DNA of 43,979 nt from Bacteroidota bacterium (GCA_024244665.1 JAAEOI010000228.1:1-43979), one strand, 5' to 3'. Counted from the first letter of the stretch, positions 29,435-39,021 are shown. Numbers and translations: made by a program. Notes: generated by a model not told the origin, from the sequence alone.

Positions 29435-29505
29435 GCTTTATATCACCAATGGATAATTAAACAAATTAATCATAATACAGGTAGATGATCGAATTCTAAA
29501 GATAG
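29435..29505 (-). promoter_or_regulatory. Upstream region of the GH95-headed run, weak candidate promoter
   Basis: This is the minus-strand leader of the 13-gene run. Read on the minus strand, TTAATTTG (29462-29469) differs by one base from the Bacteroidota -7 consensus TAnnTTTG, with TCG in place of TTG 20 nt further upstream (29490-29492). Both elements are imperfect, so this is only a candidate. Confidence 0.2.
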
Positions 29506-29748
29506 CGGATTGTACTTAAAAAAGTAAAGAACCAATCTGAAGTTGTAAGTCTTCATTTCAACAAGTTTGGTGTCAACCAGGTATTGATGGCCATTACTCT
29601 GGTTTCAATTAGCGGGATAGATGGGATTTACAGGATCGCTGTCTTTAGTGGGGACGGATTGGTCAAAGCATTGGTATCCATTGCCAGCTGGGCAGAAACC
29701 CCTGTAAAGGTTAATCTGAAAATGGCTGCTGGTATTCCTGTAGTTTAA
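29506..29748 (+). pseudogene. Broken transposase-like fragment
   Basis: An 81-codon open stretch without a start codon near its beginning, bounded upstream by TAG at 29503-29505 and ending in TAA at 29746-29748. The translation includes NKFGVNQVLMAITLVSISG followed by IYRIAVFSGDGLVKALVSI. This alternation of small hydrophobic helices resembles the N-terminal region of DDE transposases of IS4/IS1380-like elements, but I cannot name the family. It lies on the strand opposite to its neighbours, fills the only large gap in the minus-strand run and overlaps the GH29 stop codon by 4 bp. No terminal inverted repeats were seen. The best reading is a relic of an old insertion; a chance reading frame is possible. 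Confidence 0.4.
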
Positions 29749-31259
29749 TGGATTTTTAAACAGACTGAGTAATCACAGGGAAGCATTGGGGGTATTTTAA
29801 CTTTTAGAGCCTCCATATCCTGAATAAATTGAAGCGGTTCATTTATTCCCAGCATCTCTACTGAGTTAATTGTATTGAAAGCAACACTATTAAATGATTT
29901 GAGCACAATCTCCTCCTCAGGCAAATCTCCTGTAAATGCATAAACAGTGTCACCCTTGCAGGTAAATCGAATGTCCTCAGCTGTTAATTCGTTCATCTCC
30001 GTAAAATGACCCCCTTTTGAACCGGATGGTCTCTCGCTAAAATGAATAAAGGGCCGCGTGGAATAGATCCCTTCACCATTTACCTTCATCCATTTCCCTA
30101 TCTCTTCCAGTAAGTGAGTAGCCTCCTCATCAAGGGTGCCATCTTCTCTCAATGGTACATTTAACAGAAGGTTGCCGTTTTTACTTACAATATCCACCAA
30201 CTGCATAATTACATATTTCGGACTTCTGTATTCGCTGTTCCTGGTCCAGAACCACGGCCCTATGGAATCATCAGTCTGCCATGGTATATGACCGATATCT
30301 GCACGCTGACCACGTTCAATATCCTCTACCCCTACTCCATGTCTGAAATCTCCATGCCATCCCATAAACCGCCCTTTGCCCACAGGACGGGCCGAATTAT
30401 TCTTGATATTCAATACAGCCTGTAATTCACCTTTATGCCTGGTTATATTTGAATTATAGAAGTATGCCACCAGCTCTCTGCCTGTTACTCCAAAAGGGAT
30501 CCCACCATCAAAATATAACAGGTCCGGCTGGTGCTGACCGATCAGATCCTTCAATCTGTCTGACCACTTCTTCGGCCAGTATTCAGGTGGATCTTTAGGA
30601 TACGTGAAGGAATGATTATCGTGAGTTTCAAAATAGAGATCCTTGAATTCAGGATCATTCCCATCATAGGGTATACCTGCGTACGGACCCGATTTATCTG
30701 CACCATGGGAGGTCTGGAACCATGACCAGCTCCTGGCAAGATGGGTGGTTACACCAAAACGCAAATCATGTTTAAGCGTTGCATCCTTCCACATTCCAAT
30801 AACATCTTTCTTTGGTCCATAATTAACAGAATTCCACTGATGATGGGTTGAGTTCCAGAGATCAAAATTATCATGATACGTTGCTATGGGAACAATATAT
30901 CTGGCCCCGGCCTCCTTATATATGTTCACGAGTTCATCAGGATCAAAATGCTCTCCTTTCCACATTTGAATAATATCTTTATAACCAATCTCTGAAGGGT
31001 GACCAAAATTTTCGAGATGGTACTTGTACGAATGATGTCCCTCGATATACATGTTCCTGGCATACCAACCACTCTCGGCTGATACAGCATGCGGATTCCA
31101 GCAAATGAAAATACCAAATTTAGCATCCCTGAACCAGTCAGGACATCTGTATTGCTCCAATGATTCCCAACTTGAGTCAAAGATCAACGCATCTTCTTCG
31201 TGTACACATGATATAAACTGAAAAAGGAGGAGTCCGAAAAACAGCAAATGCTTTCTCAT
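29745..31259 (-). CDS. GH29 alpha-L-fucosidase, lipoprotein
   Basis: Retaining exo-alpha-L-fucosidase family protein of 504 residues with lipobox QFISC (Cys18). The family start CPDWFRDAKFGIFICWNPHAV is present in overlapping form (WFRDAKFGIF, about 42-51), followed by EAGARYIVPIATYHDNFDLW. The catalytic nucleophile lies in DLLYFDGG at Asp251. A C-terminal beta-sandwich follows the barrel (about 390-504). It should act on fucose-terminated oligosaccharides in the periplasm or at the cell surface. The gene begins 3 bp after the preceding SASA esterase stop region and ends at the transposase-like relic, so it is the last gene of its transcriptional segment. Confidence 0.94.
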   Translation of the reverse strand: MRKHLLFFGLLLFQFISCVHEEDALIFDSSWESLEQYRCPDWFRDAKFGIFICWNPHAVSAESGWYARNMYIEGHHSYKYHLENFGHPSEIGYKDIIQMWKGEHFDPDELVNIYKEAGARYIVPIATYHDNFDLWNSTHHQWNSVNYGPKKDVIGMWKDATLKHDLRFGVTTHLARSWSWFQTSHGADKSGPYAGIPYDGNDPEFKDLYFETHDNHSFTYPKDPPEYWPKKWSDRLKDLIGQHQPDLLYFDGGIPFGVTGRELVAYFYNSNITRHKGELQAVLNIKNNSARPVGKGRFMGWHGDFRHGVGVEDIERGQRADIGHIPWQTDDSIGPWFWTRNSEYRSPKYVIMQLVDIVSKNGNLLLNVPLREDGTLDEEATHLLEEIGKWMKVNGEGIYSTRPFIHFSERPSGSKGGHFTEMNELTAEDIRFTCKGDTVYAFTGDLPEEEIVLKSFNSVAFNTINSVEMLGINEPLQFIQDMEALKVKIPPMLPCDYSVCLKIH

Positions 31260-31262
31260 GAA

Positions 31263-33017
31263 CTAGTGTGTTTCCCTGATGATTCTATTCCGGGTCTGAG
31301 CTTCTGCCTGCTGGCCCAGAGTGCGCAGTCTCTCCCTGTGTGCATCAAATTCCTGATTTCCATAGGGTGCTTCAGGATAGTCCCAGTGATCGCTGCGAAA
31401 TAAGGGAATTGGAATAATCCTGTCTTTTGCATTCACAAGATTTCCCAGGGGATTTCGGGCCCAGGCATATCGCACTGCAACAGGATCGGGTACCAGAGGG
31501 CACCCAACCACCAATCTCTTTTTATCATAAACTGGCTTGCCCCTTTGGAATTCTCCCGTTTCAAAGTAACTGGCCCAGGCAGGGTAAAAACGACCCGAAC
31601 TGTCAGCAACAGCAAATCCATCAATTGGTCTGTCATCTGATGTTTTTACCTCCTGGCTAAAAGTGATGAGCAGGGTTTCATCCATGATTTCAACACCCAT
31701 AACTGCTGCAGGCTCCCAACTCAGGTCAAACCCATACTGGGTGGATAAAGCCCAGCGGGCAATCCGTTCACCCAATTCAACTTTCTTCTGGGGGTGATAC
31801 CAGTTCACCTGCTGATCATATGCAGATGCAAAACCCACATCCTCCAGGTTAAGAAATGTCTGAAGCTGCCCCTCCCTTATATAGGGTGCAGCATCGACCA
31901 TCCGGGACTCAAAATTATCCAGCGTCTGGGGGGTACCTCCTGCGCTGAGTTCAATGATACCAAAAGGCATCGATTCGTCACTAAATGAGTCTCTCCAGTC
32001 AGCAATCAGAGCATTGAAATTAACCGCATACAGACCGGGACGCGCATCGGATAATGCATTGTTATATCCGTGATGGAATATCGCTCCCTTCACAGACAGG
32101 CCGGCAATCACTGCCACCATGCCATTGTATGATGACCCGGGGAAATTATGATCCAATGCAGGAGATGGAGAGGGCTTGGTGGGTTTTGGACCAGTTTCCA
32201 ATCCCTGCTTTTTCCTGCTCGCAGAACGCTTCTCCCAGTTACTAATTCTTGTTTTGAGATTTTCGTCAGGGTCGTAGGTGTCAACCCTCTCCTGCCATTG
32301 ATTTAAAAGGGCTTTGTTTTCCGGCATTGCACACAACTTATCCGGGGATATCCAAGATTCAAGGGTGGTCCCACCTCTCGAGGCATCAATTAACCCGATT
32401 GGGATTTGAGAAGCCATGTAAAGCCGTTTTCCAAATATATAACCCAGGCCGGAAAACGTTTTAACCCGCTCCGGTGAGCAGATGAACCAATAGCCCTTTT
32501 CATCATAACGATCATTCCAGCTATCATACTCATTAATACGTTCAAAATCCTTAAGAGCTTCGCGACCAGCTGCTTTAGGAACGGTTAAAAGGCGAATTTC
32601 AGGAAAATTTGCGGATGCGATCTCGGTATCACCATGAAATATACGGGAGAGATCAAATTCCATATTGCTCTGACCTCCCAGTATCCATAAGTCACCCACC
32701 AGAACATTGGTGAATACCCTGGAACTGTTTTTTGCTGAGACAATAAGATCTTTTGGTTCAGCGCTGGCAGGCATGGGATCGAGGAACAGGTGCCATTCCC
32801 CCTGGTCGGTTGCCACCGATGATTTGACCTGCCCGTTGAATTCAACTTTCACCATCTCCCCGGGTGCCGACCAGCCCCAAATCTGAACCGGTTTTTCTCG
32901 CTGCAAAACCATGTTATTGTCAAATATATGATGTGGCCTGACCTGAGAATGCAGGGTGGTACTGACCAATGCCAATACCAATACAATAAGCGGATTGAAT
33001 CTACTTGAAAGTTTCAT
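31263..33017 (-). CDS. Exported SASA-family carbohydrate esterase, atypical second motif
   Basis: An SGNH-type esterase of 584 residues, about 100 longer than the paralogue at 5704-7158. The signal peptide ends near LHSQ (residues 22-25). The N-terminal block NNMVLQREKPVQIWGWS and the nucleophile motif GGQSNME with Ser117 are intact. The second block, normally WYQGESN, is changed to FHHGYNNA, and the late Asp/His region reads SAYDQQVNWYHPQKK. An insert of about 60 residues with KKQGLETGPKPTKPSPSP, rich in Lys and Pro, lies between the motifs. It should remove acyl groups from a glycan, but the altered block could mean a different substrate. It lies 22 bp after the isomerase gene and 3 bp before GH29. 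Confidence 0.85.
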   Translation of the reverse strand: MKLSSRFNPLIVLVLALVSTTLHSQVRPHHIFDNNMVLQREKPVQIWGWSAPGEMVKVEFNGQVKSSVATDQGEWHLFLDPMPASAEPKDLIVSAKNSSRVFTNVLVGDLWILGGQSNMEFDLSRIFHGDTEIASANFPEIRLLTVPKAAGREALKDFERINEYDSWNDRYDEKGYWFICSPERVKTFSGLGYIFGKRLYMASQIPIGLIDASRGGTTLESWISPDKLCAMPENKALLNQWQERVDTYDPDENLKTRISNWEKRSASRKKQGLETGPKPTKPSPSPALDHNFPGSSYNGMVAVIAGLSVKGAIFHHGYNNALSDARPGLYAVNFNALIADWRDSFSDESMPFGIIELSAGGTPQTLDNFESRMVDAAPYIREGQLQTFLNLEDVGFASAYDQQVNWYHPQKKVELGERIARWALSTQYGFDLSWEPAAVMGVEIMDETLLITFSQEVKTSDDRPIDGFAVADSSGRFYPAWASYFETGEFQRGKPVYDKKRLVVGCPLVPDPVAVRYAWARNPLGNLVNAKDRIIPIPLFRSDHWDYPEAPYGNQEFDAHRERLRTLGQQAEAQTRNRIIRETH

Positions 33018-33039
33018 CTCTGATACATTCGAACTAGAA

Positions 33040-33888
33040 TTATTCAGCTCCCAGAGATTTGAGAAATTCGTGGCTTTTTACGACAGCCTCCTCACCTGCA
33101 ATCTCGAGTGTAGAATAACCATCGAAGCCACACTCCACCAAAGCATTAAAAATAGCCTCTATCCCGATCACACCACTTCCCAATGGTATCGCAGCCATAC
33201 CACAACCAAAGATCTTACCTCTTTGAGAAACAAACTCCTCGGGCAGGTCTTTCCAGTGCACGTGTTCAATTTTGTCACCGAATTTTTGAATAAATTCCAG
33301 GGGATCGCTGCCTCCTAACCAGAAGTTACCTGTATCCAGATTGACAGCCAGGGCCTTAGAATTGCAACTATCAATCACACGCTCCAAAAGAGGAATGGAG
33401 TCTGTTACCCTGCCATGTGGTTCAAGCAAAATTTTAACGCCATAGTCATCAGCCACTTCCAGCGGCGCATGCAACTTCTCGCAAATCGTGAAGATGGCCT
33501 CATCATCCGACAGATTTTCTCCGAATTCAGTTTTCGGATCACCCTCTGCAGTGATAACATGTTTTACGCCAATGGCACCAGCCAGTCTGACAGCTTTAAT
33601 GATCTGATCAGTTCCGTAACGCCAGGGTGCGGCGGGATCCAGTAGATTGGCATGGGCACACACACTTGTCATGATCAGACCGCGGGATTCAAACATTCTT
33701 TTCAGTTCAAAGGGATTGGCATCCAGACTGGCTATGGAGGTAAATCCATATTCATTACCCAGACATGCCCCATCAGAATTATCAGTTAAATCAGCGTAGG
33801 CAAAGCCCCAGTCTTTGATTTGATCCAGTTGCTTATCCAGTGTAGTAAAGGGGTTAATAAGCGCGAAACATCCTGTTTTGATAGCCAT
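33040..33888 (-). CDS. Cytoplasmic sugar isomerase/epimerase-like TIM-barrel protein
   Basis: A 282-residue protein of the xylose-isomerase-like TIM-barrel superfamily. It has no signal peptide, so it acts in the cytoplasm, unlike most products in this window. The metal ligands typical of the family are visible: Glu156 (LLEPHGR), Asp185 (VNLDTGN), His211 (EHVHWKD) and Glu262 (STLEIAG). Members isomerise, epimerise or dehydrate sugars or keto-sugars. In this locus it could process an imported fucose- or keto-sugar product. It is the first gene after the susCD terminator; no CAAA-type minus-strand promoter core was found in the 77 bp before it, so its expression may depend on read-through. Confidence 0.85.
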   Translation of the reverse strand: MAIKTGCFALINPFTTLDKQLDQIKDWGFAYADLTDNSDGACLGNEYGFTSIASLDANPFELKRMFESRGLIMTSVCAHANLLDPAAPWRYGTDQIIKAVRLAGAIGVKHVITAEGDPKTEFGENLSDDEAIFTICEKLHAPLEVADDYGVKILLEPHGRVTDSIPLLERVIDSCNSKALAVNLDTGNFWLGGSDPLEFIQKFGDKIEHVHWKDLPEEFVSQRGKIFGCGMAAIPLGSGVIGIEAIFNALVECGFDGYSTLEIAGEEAVVKSHEFLKSLGAE

Positions 33889-33965
33889 GGTTCTATTCTG
33901 TTTATGTTTAACTATTTAAATTGGGAATCCTATTTGAGGATTATGTGTATTTAATGATTTGTATT

Positions 33966-34003
33966 GAAAAAGATAAGGCAGATTGGAATTCCATCTGCCT
34001 TAT
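33966..34003 (-). terminator. Rho-independent terminator after susCD
   Basis: Perfect 11-bp arms ATAAGGCAGAT (33973-33983) and ATCTGCCTTAT (33993-34003) with a 9-nt loop. On the minus strand the stem is followed by CTTTTTC. This is a textbook intrinsic terminator 60 bp after the SusD stop, and it separates susCD from the enzyme genes downstream. Confidence 0.85.
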
Positions 34004-34018
34004 CCCTTAAGATCTAAT

Positions 34019-34056
34019 CAACATATTGTTGAGTCTAATTGCATACTGTAGTATGC
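34019..34056 (-). repeat. Two further small hairpins in the susCD 3' region
   Basis: GCATAC (34041-34046) pairs with GTATGC (34051-34056), and CAACA (34019-34023) pairs with TGTTG (34027-34031). With the terminator they make three stem-loops in a row in the 3' untranslated end of the susCD message. They may slow 3' decay; that is inference. Confidence 0.45.
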
Positions 34057-34063
34057 GTTTTTA

Positions 34064-35527
34064 TCAATCAATATCCCACCAAACTCCTGCTCCAAACTTC
34101 TCATCGATAATACCTGGCTGTGCTGCAAGAGCAGCTGCCAGGGCGTCAGGATTGTCGATTGCCTCGGCATATGGATAGGGTAATCTCGACATTACACCAT
34201 TACCGGGATAAAGAGATTCAACAGGTTCAGTGGTAGCTACATAGGTTGGATAGCCGGTACGGCGAATTTCGGCAAATGCCTGATAACCATCAGGAAACAT
34301 TGCACACCACTTCTGGTCCCCTATCAGTTCACGCTGATCGGCTCCACTGTTAAAATCGACATTTGGTTCGGAGAGATAATCCCCAATCTCAATGCCATAC
34401 TCATCAAAACTAGCCTGGATTGCAGCATTATAAGCCTCCTCAGCAGTCATACCCACATTCCAGCCATTGAGAGCTGCTTCAGCATAAATAAAGAGCACTT
34501 CTGAATACCTGAACAACCTGGTTGGGGTATCATCCGATTGGAACTCCTCAACTCCTTCGAGGGAGAGATCAGGAGCATTAAAACCAAGTGTACCCAAAGG
34601 AAGACCCAAAAACTCCCCGTTGTTGGCAGCAGTATCTGCATAAACAGCCAGCCTGACCGTATCATTTCTGGCTTTCATAAACTCAACGATATACTCCGCC
34701 ATTGAATTTTGTTGAACGGCTCTCTGTTCAGGAGTATCAAGCATATAGAAGGGGCTTCTGTAGGTTGCATCCTCAGGCAGCCAGTATTTAAAAGCTGCAT
34801 CTGTAGCGTCGTCAATCACCGGGTAGCTTGTGGAATTTCCTGCAATTTCCTCAATTCCAGCCTGAGCTGTTGTAGGATCAACCCGCGACATCCTCATATA
34901 AACACGCAATAAAAGAGAGTTGGCATATTTTTTCCACTTCATCATATCACCGCTGAACACAAGATCAGACCCTCCGATATTTTCATCCACATCGATCATG
35001 GCATTGGCAGCCTTCAGCTGTACAATCAAATCAGCATATATACTCTGCTGACTGTCATACTTGGGGAAAATATTGGGATTCTCCACATCATCCGCCATAA
35101 GTGCTTCCGAATAAGGAATATCCCCATATGAATCCGTAATGATATGGTAGGAAAATGCAGTCATGATTTTCGCAACCGCTAACCAATTATCATCTTCTGC
35201 TTCTGCTGCGAGTTTCATTGCAACTTGCAAGTCCTTCAGATGTCCTTGATAGGCATTGAAAAAATTCTGGCCTTGCCCGGTCCCCTCATATCGGTCACCA
35301 TGAACATATACATTTCTGACCTCATATCGGCTCCAGCTTACAACGCCTGCCTGCCTGGGATAAAAGGCTCTCACAATGCTGTTTTGGGCATGTGATACAA
35401 GTGAACTATAGGGTACCTGTGTGAGCTCATTAGGATCGGTATTCATCTCTTCAAAATCTTCCGTACAGGCAAAGAATGCGAGTACAAAGACCGAGGCGAG
35501 AATCACTCTGATTATATATTTTTTCAT
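34064..35527 (-). CDS. SusD/RagB-family glycan-binding lipoprotein
   Basis: Outer-membrane surface lipoprotein that partners the SusC transporter to capture oligosaccharides. The start is the ATG at 35527; a TTG at 35551 is in frame but unlikely. The lipobox is AFFAC (Cys21), followed directly by EDFEEMNTDPNEL, a hallmark of the SusD-like group with an N-terminal MNTDPN motif. The rest is helical with TPR-like repeats, for example EVLFIYAEAALNGW, and the C-terminal block FAEIRRTGYPTY is conserved. At 487 residues it is of normal length. It begins 42 bp after the SusC stop and ends at a strong terminator. The ligand is inferred to be the sulfated fucan of the locus. Confidence 0.95.
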   Translation of the reverse strand: MKKYIIRVILASVFVLAFFACTEDFEEMNTDPNELTQVPYSSLVSHAQNSIVRAFYPRQAGVVSWSRYEVRNVYVHGDRYEGTGQGQNFFNAYQGHLKDLQVAMKLAAEAEDDNWLAVAKIMTAFSYHIITDSYGDIPYSEALMADDVENPNIFPKYDSQQSIYADLIVQLKAANAMIDVDENIGGSDLVFSGDMMKWKKYANSLLLRVYMRMSRVDPTTAQAGIEEIAGNSTSYPVIDDATDAAFKYWLPEDATYRSPFYMLDTPEQRAVQQNSMAEYIVEFMKARNDTVRLAVYADTAANNGEFLGLPLGTLGFNAPDLSLEGVEEFQSDDTPTRLFRYSEVLFIYAEAALNGWNVGMTAEEAYNAAIQASFDEYGIEIGDYLSEPNVDFNSGADQRELIGDQKWCAMFPDGYQAFAEIRRTGYPTYVATTEPVESLYPGNGVMSRLPYPYAEAIDNPDALAAALAAQPGIIDEKFGAGVWWDID

Positions 35528-35569
35528 CTTTTTTGTTTTTAAATTTGTCAAGAAATAGGATCAGCAAAA

Positions 35570-38500
35570 TTAAAATGTAAGTTTCACTCTGAAACCTATA
35601 TTCCGTGCAGACGGGTTAGAACCAAATTCTGATCCCTGTGAAGCCTGAGTGGCATTTCTGTTGGAAACCTCAGGATCAAAATTTTCAGCTTTTGAATAAA
35701 GGATAGCCAAATTTCTACCGAATACGCCGAGATCCACACCTTTAAACAATTTCCCGTTTCCAAGAATTGAACTTGGAAGTGAATAGGTCAGGGACATCTC
35801 CCGTAACTTCACATAAGTGCCATCATACATAAATCTCTCGGCCCTGGCCCATGAATTCCAGCGGAAACCATCCAGATCCTTATAGACATCATTTGGACTT
35901 CCATTTTCAAATACTCCATCAAAAAGCCAGCCTCCTCCCTCTGCAATCGGATCCCTAACAGGATTTCCTTTGGGATTGTTTCCGGTTGTGCTCTTGAGTG
36001 CACCTGTGGCCCAACCATCCTGGTTGGTTCTGGAGTAAACATCTCCACCGATCTTGGCATCAATAAGGACACTGAAATTGATCCCCTTATAAGTAAATGA
36101 ATTGTTAATTCCAGCCATCCAGTCAGGCATGATGTTACCCAGTTTTTTCAACTCACTGGTCATGGGTACACCAGTCTCACTTACCATGGGTTTTCCATTC
36201 TCGTGGAGGACAAAACCTTTACCCCACATATCTCCATAAGAACCACCAACATCGGCTACCACAGTAATCTGATTTCCTTCAGCTTTGTATAATTCGAGTC
36301 GCTGAATCTCACCATTCAATTCAATAATTTCACTGGTATTCTTGCTCCAGTTCACCAGGATATCCCATGAAAAATCATTCTGAGCAACCGGTGTTCCTGA
36401 TAATATAATTTCAACACCATTGTTATCTACCTGGCCTGCATTAATGGTCTGAGAAGCATACCCTGAAACAGTGGATATAGCAGCACTCAGGATCTGGTTT
36501 TTCGCAACCGACTTATAGACTGTAAAATCAACTCCCAGTCGGTTGTTAAGGAATCTGAGATCAAGCCCTAACTCTCGCGAGGTAATCAGCTCATTCACCA
36601 GGTCCTGGGGTGGCATAGTATTGGCGAGGGAATATAGTGGATTATTCCCATAAGGTGTGCCTGCTGCATAGGTTGAACCAAGCAAATAGGCGCCTGCATC
36701 ATTACCCACCTGGGCCAGGCCAAGACGGAGTTTACCAAAAGAAAAGATGTCCTGATCCAGTCCAAAGGTCTCTGTAAAGATCCAGCTGGCGGTAACTGAA
36801 GGATAGAAATAGGAATTATTATCCACTGGTAATGTGGAGGACCAGTCATTTCTGCCTGTAACATCCAGGAATATCTGTCCTTTATATTCCAGGGAAGCCA
36901 TCGCATAAACACTCTGTATTTCTCTCTCCCTCTGAAAATAAGATGTGGTGGGAGTCTCTTTTGCATTCGCCAGAGAGTAGACATAAGGGACCACCAGTTT
37001 ATTCACAAACGATTGCTGCATGCGGTACTTATTATTCATCAGGTTACCCCCAAAACTACCCGAAATTGTGAAGCTCTCTGAAATAGCCTTTCTGGCAAAG
37101 AGCAGGAAGTCAGCATTGATCTCCTGGCGGAAATAATTGGTGACCTGATATCTGCCTTCTCTGTCATTAATACCATAGTAGGCTCTTTTCAATTCGACCT
37201 GTTCATTGGAATAATCGGTACCGGCTCTTGCGGTTAAGCTTAACCAGTCGGTGAACTGATACTTCATTGAAGCTGTTCCAATCAACCTGTTTTTTGTTTG
37301 AGGATTCAGGTTTTTGTACTGTATCCAGTATGGATTATTGTGCCATCTGCTGATCCAGCTGATAGGCCTCCCATCTTCAGTCTCAATATTGTCCTTCATA
37401 TATTCCCAGTCAACCTGCCTGGCAGTCCATACAGTTTGCATACCTATGTTATTAAAGGTATAACCCGATCCGTTAAGATTACCATTTGAATTGATATAGG
37501 AAGCCTTGGCAGTAAAAGAGAGCTTCTCTGTCAGATTGGTCTGTCCTGAAAAATTGATGGTATTCTTAATCTGATTGGTGTTCGGGACCATCCCCGTTTG
37601 ATTGGAGTTGGTAAGAGAGAGACGTACATTCCCCCAATCACCGCCATTACTCAATGCAACATTGGTGATGGCGGTTACCCCTGTTTCATAAAAGCCACTA
37701 ACATTATCAGGATGAGAGATCCATGGAGTAGGGATTCTTACACCATTAGCATCAAGTGGTGAATCGAATTGAGGAACACTCAAAATCTGACCCACAGTCT
37801 GAGGAAATCCAGCATCAACAGCCCATTCCAATTTTCCTCCTGCGGCAATATCTTCAGCTTGCACAACATAATCCAGGCGGGGACCAAAACTCTCATCCAC
37901 ACCGTCATTCCTTCCACCGTTCAATCCATCCTCATACCAGTATTGCATGCCTCCGCCCTGTCCGTATTCATTCTGATAATCGGGCAACAGCAGGGGACTG
38001 CTGAAAGTGGTTGAATTTTCCACCTCGACGGAGAAACCTCTATTGCTTCCCGACTTTGTAGTGATCAGGATCACACCATTCGCTCCCCTCGAGCCATAAA
38101 GTGCAGCTGCACTTCCACCCTTCAGAACAGTCATCTCCTCAATATCAGAGGGATTTATATCGGCTGCACCATTACCCATATCGGTAAAGTCATAGTTATT
38201 GTTGCCCCTTCTACTCTCAACAATTGTGTTATCAATGGGCACACCATCCACCACAAACAGGGGTTGGTTATTTCCTTTGAGGGATTGGTTTCCCCGGATC
38301 ACGATCCGTGAGGATGCCCCAACATTACCATTGGAGCTATTAACATAGACCCCGGCTGACCGGCCTGCAAGCGCATTGATCACGTTGGTCTCAGCACTAT
38401 TCTTAAGGACTTCACCGTCTACATCCTGAACAGCATATCCAAGGGCCTTTCGATCCCTGGAAATACCCAGAGCAGTTACCACAACATCATCCAGTGCAAT

Positions 38501-38797
38501 TGTGGATGGCTCCATCACTACATCGTAAACAGTTGAGGCTGTAATCTCAACCTCCCTGGTTAACATCCCGATGAAAGAGAATTGGATGACTCCTTCGGAA
38601 CCGCTGATGCCAAGCTCAAATGCTCCGTCTGCACCAGTGATAGTACCAGAGGTGGTTCCTTTAATCATTACAGTAACACCAGGCAATGGAGACCCATCCT
38701 CACTGGAAGTTACCGTTCCTGTGATGCTCCTGCTCTGTCCAAAAGAGGATAGCGCTAAAAGCAACAGAAGAATCGTGGAAATTGTAAATTTTTTCAT
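35570..38797 (-). CDS. SusC/RagA-family TonB-dependent outer-membrane receptor
   Basis: A 1075-residue TonB-dependent transporter. A signal peptide (about 1-20) is followed by a carboxypeptidase-regulatory-like domain (ITGTVTSSEDGSPLPGVTV, about 25-110). The SusC-type plug begins with VVVTALGISRDRKALGYAVQ and contains GGSAAALYGSRGANGVILIT. A 22-strand barrel follows and the last residue is Phe (KLTF), as usual for outer-membrane barrels. It imports oligosaccharides across the outer membrane using proton-motive force relayed by TonB. It is the first gene of the minus-strand set and faces a 420-bp divergent intergenic region. No N-terminal signalling (STN) domain is visible, so it is not expected to act through an anti-sigma factor. 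Confidence 0.96.
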   Translation of the reverse strand: MKKFTISTILLLLLALSSFGQSRSITGTVTSSEDGSPLPGVTVMIKGTTSGTITGADGAFELGISGSEGVIQFSFIGMLTREVEITASTVYDVVMEPSTIALDDVVVTALGISRDRKALGYAVQDVDGEVLKNSAETNVINALAGRSAGVYVNSSNGNVGASSRIVIRGNQSLKGNNQPLFVVDGVPIDNTIVESRRGNNNYDFTDMGNGAADINPSDIEEMTVLKGGSAAALYGSRGANGVILITTKSGSNRGFSVEVENSTTFSSPLLLPDYQNEYGQGGGMQYWYEDGLNGGRNDGVDESFGPRLDYVVQAEDIAAGGKLEWAVDAGFPQTVGQILSVPQFDSPLDANGVRIPTPWISHPDNVSGFYETGVTAITNVALSNGGDWGNVRLSLTNSNQTGMVPNTNQIKNTINFSGQTNLTEKLSFTAKASYINSNGNLNGSGYTFNNIGMQTVWTARQVDWEYMKDNIETEDGRPISWISRWHNNPYWIQYKNLNPQTKNRLIGTASMKYQFTDWLSLTARAGTDYSNEQVELKRAYYGINDREGRYQVTNYFRQEINADFLLFARKAISESFTISGSFGGNLMNNKYRMQQSFVNKLVVPYVYSLANAKETPTTSYFQREREIQSVYAMASLEYKGQIFLDVTGRNDWSSTLPVDNNSYFYPSVTASWIFTETFGLDQDIFSFGKLRLGLAQVGNDAGAYLLGSTYAAGTPYGNNPLYSLANTMPPQDLVNELITSRELGLDLRFLNNRLGVDFTVYKSVAKNQILSAAISTVSGYASQTINAGQVDNNGVEIILSGTPVAQNDFSWDILVNWSKNTSEIIELNGEIQRLELYKAEGNQITVVADVGGSYGDMWGKGFVLHENGKPMVSETGVPMTSELKKLGNIMPDWMAGINNSFTYKGINFSVLIDAKIGGDVYSRTNQDGWATGALKSTTGNNPKGNPVRDPIAEGGGWLFDGVFENGSPNDVYKDLDGFRWNSWARAERFMYDGTYVKLREMSLTYSLPSSILGNGKLFKGVDLGVFGRNLAILYSKAENFDPEVSNRNATQASQGSEFGSNPSARNIGFRVKLTF

Positions 38798-38984
38798 AGA
38801 ATTTGAGTTTAGTTAAAAGGTCCTCTATTTTACCATAAAAATCAGCCTTCATCAAATTTTCAGTCACATTTCTCACAATTATCTTAGTCTTTACAGAAAT
38901 TGTATACTATTATTCATCAAATATGTATTATCCTATCCGGGTTTAAATTGATCCAAAAATTGTAGAAATCAATATGTGTAAAGG

Positions 38985-39021
38985 CTTGATTTTGTCCTAT
39001 TTCTCATTTTTGTAAATCAAG
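38985..39021. repeat. Inverted repeat, candidate operator
   Basis: Perfect 8-bp arms CTTGATTT (38985-38992) and AAATCAAG (39014-39021) are separated by 21 nt. The start-to-start spacing of about 29 bp, near three helical turns, would suit a dimeric regulator bound on one face. No matching regulator gene is in the window. Confidence 0.35.

Noticed and set aside
34041..34056. Plus-strand terminator reading of GCATAC-GTATGC followed by GTTTTTA
   Set aside because: It would fit a plus-strand terminator by shape, but no plus-strand gene ends here; it is treated as part of the susCD 3' region.
35528..35551. Upstream TTG start for the SusD-like protein
   Set aside because: The ATG at 35527 starts directly at a standard MKK lipoprotein signal; eight extra residues add nothing.
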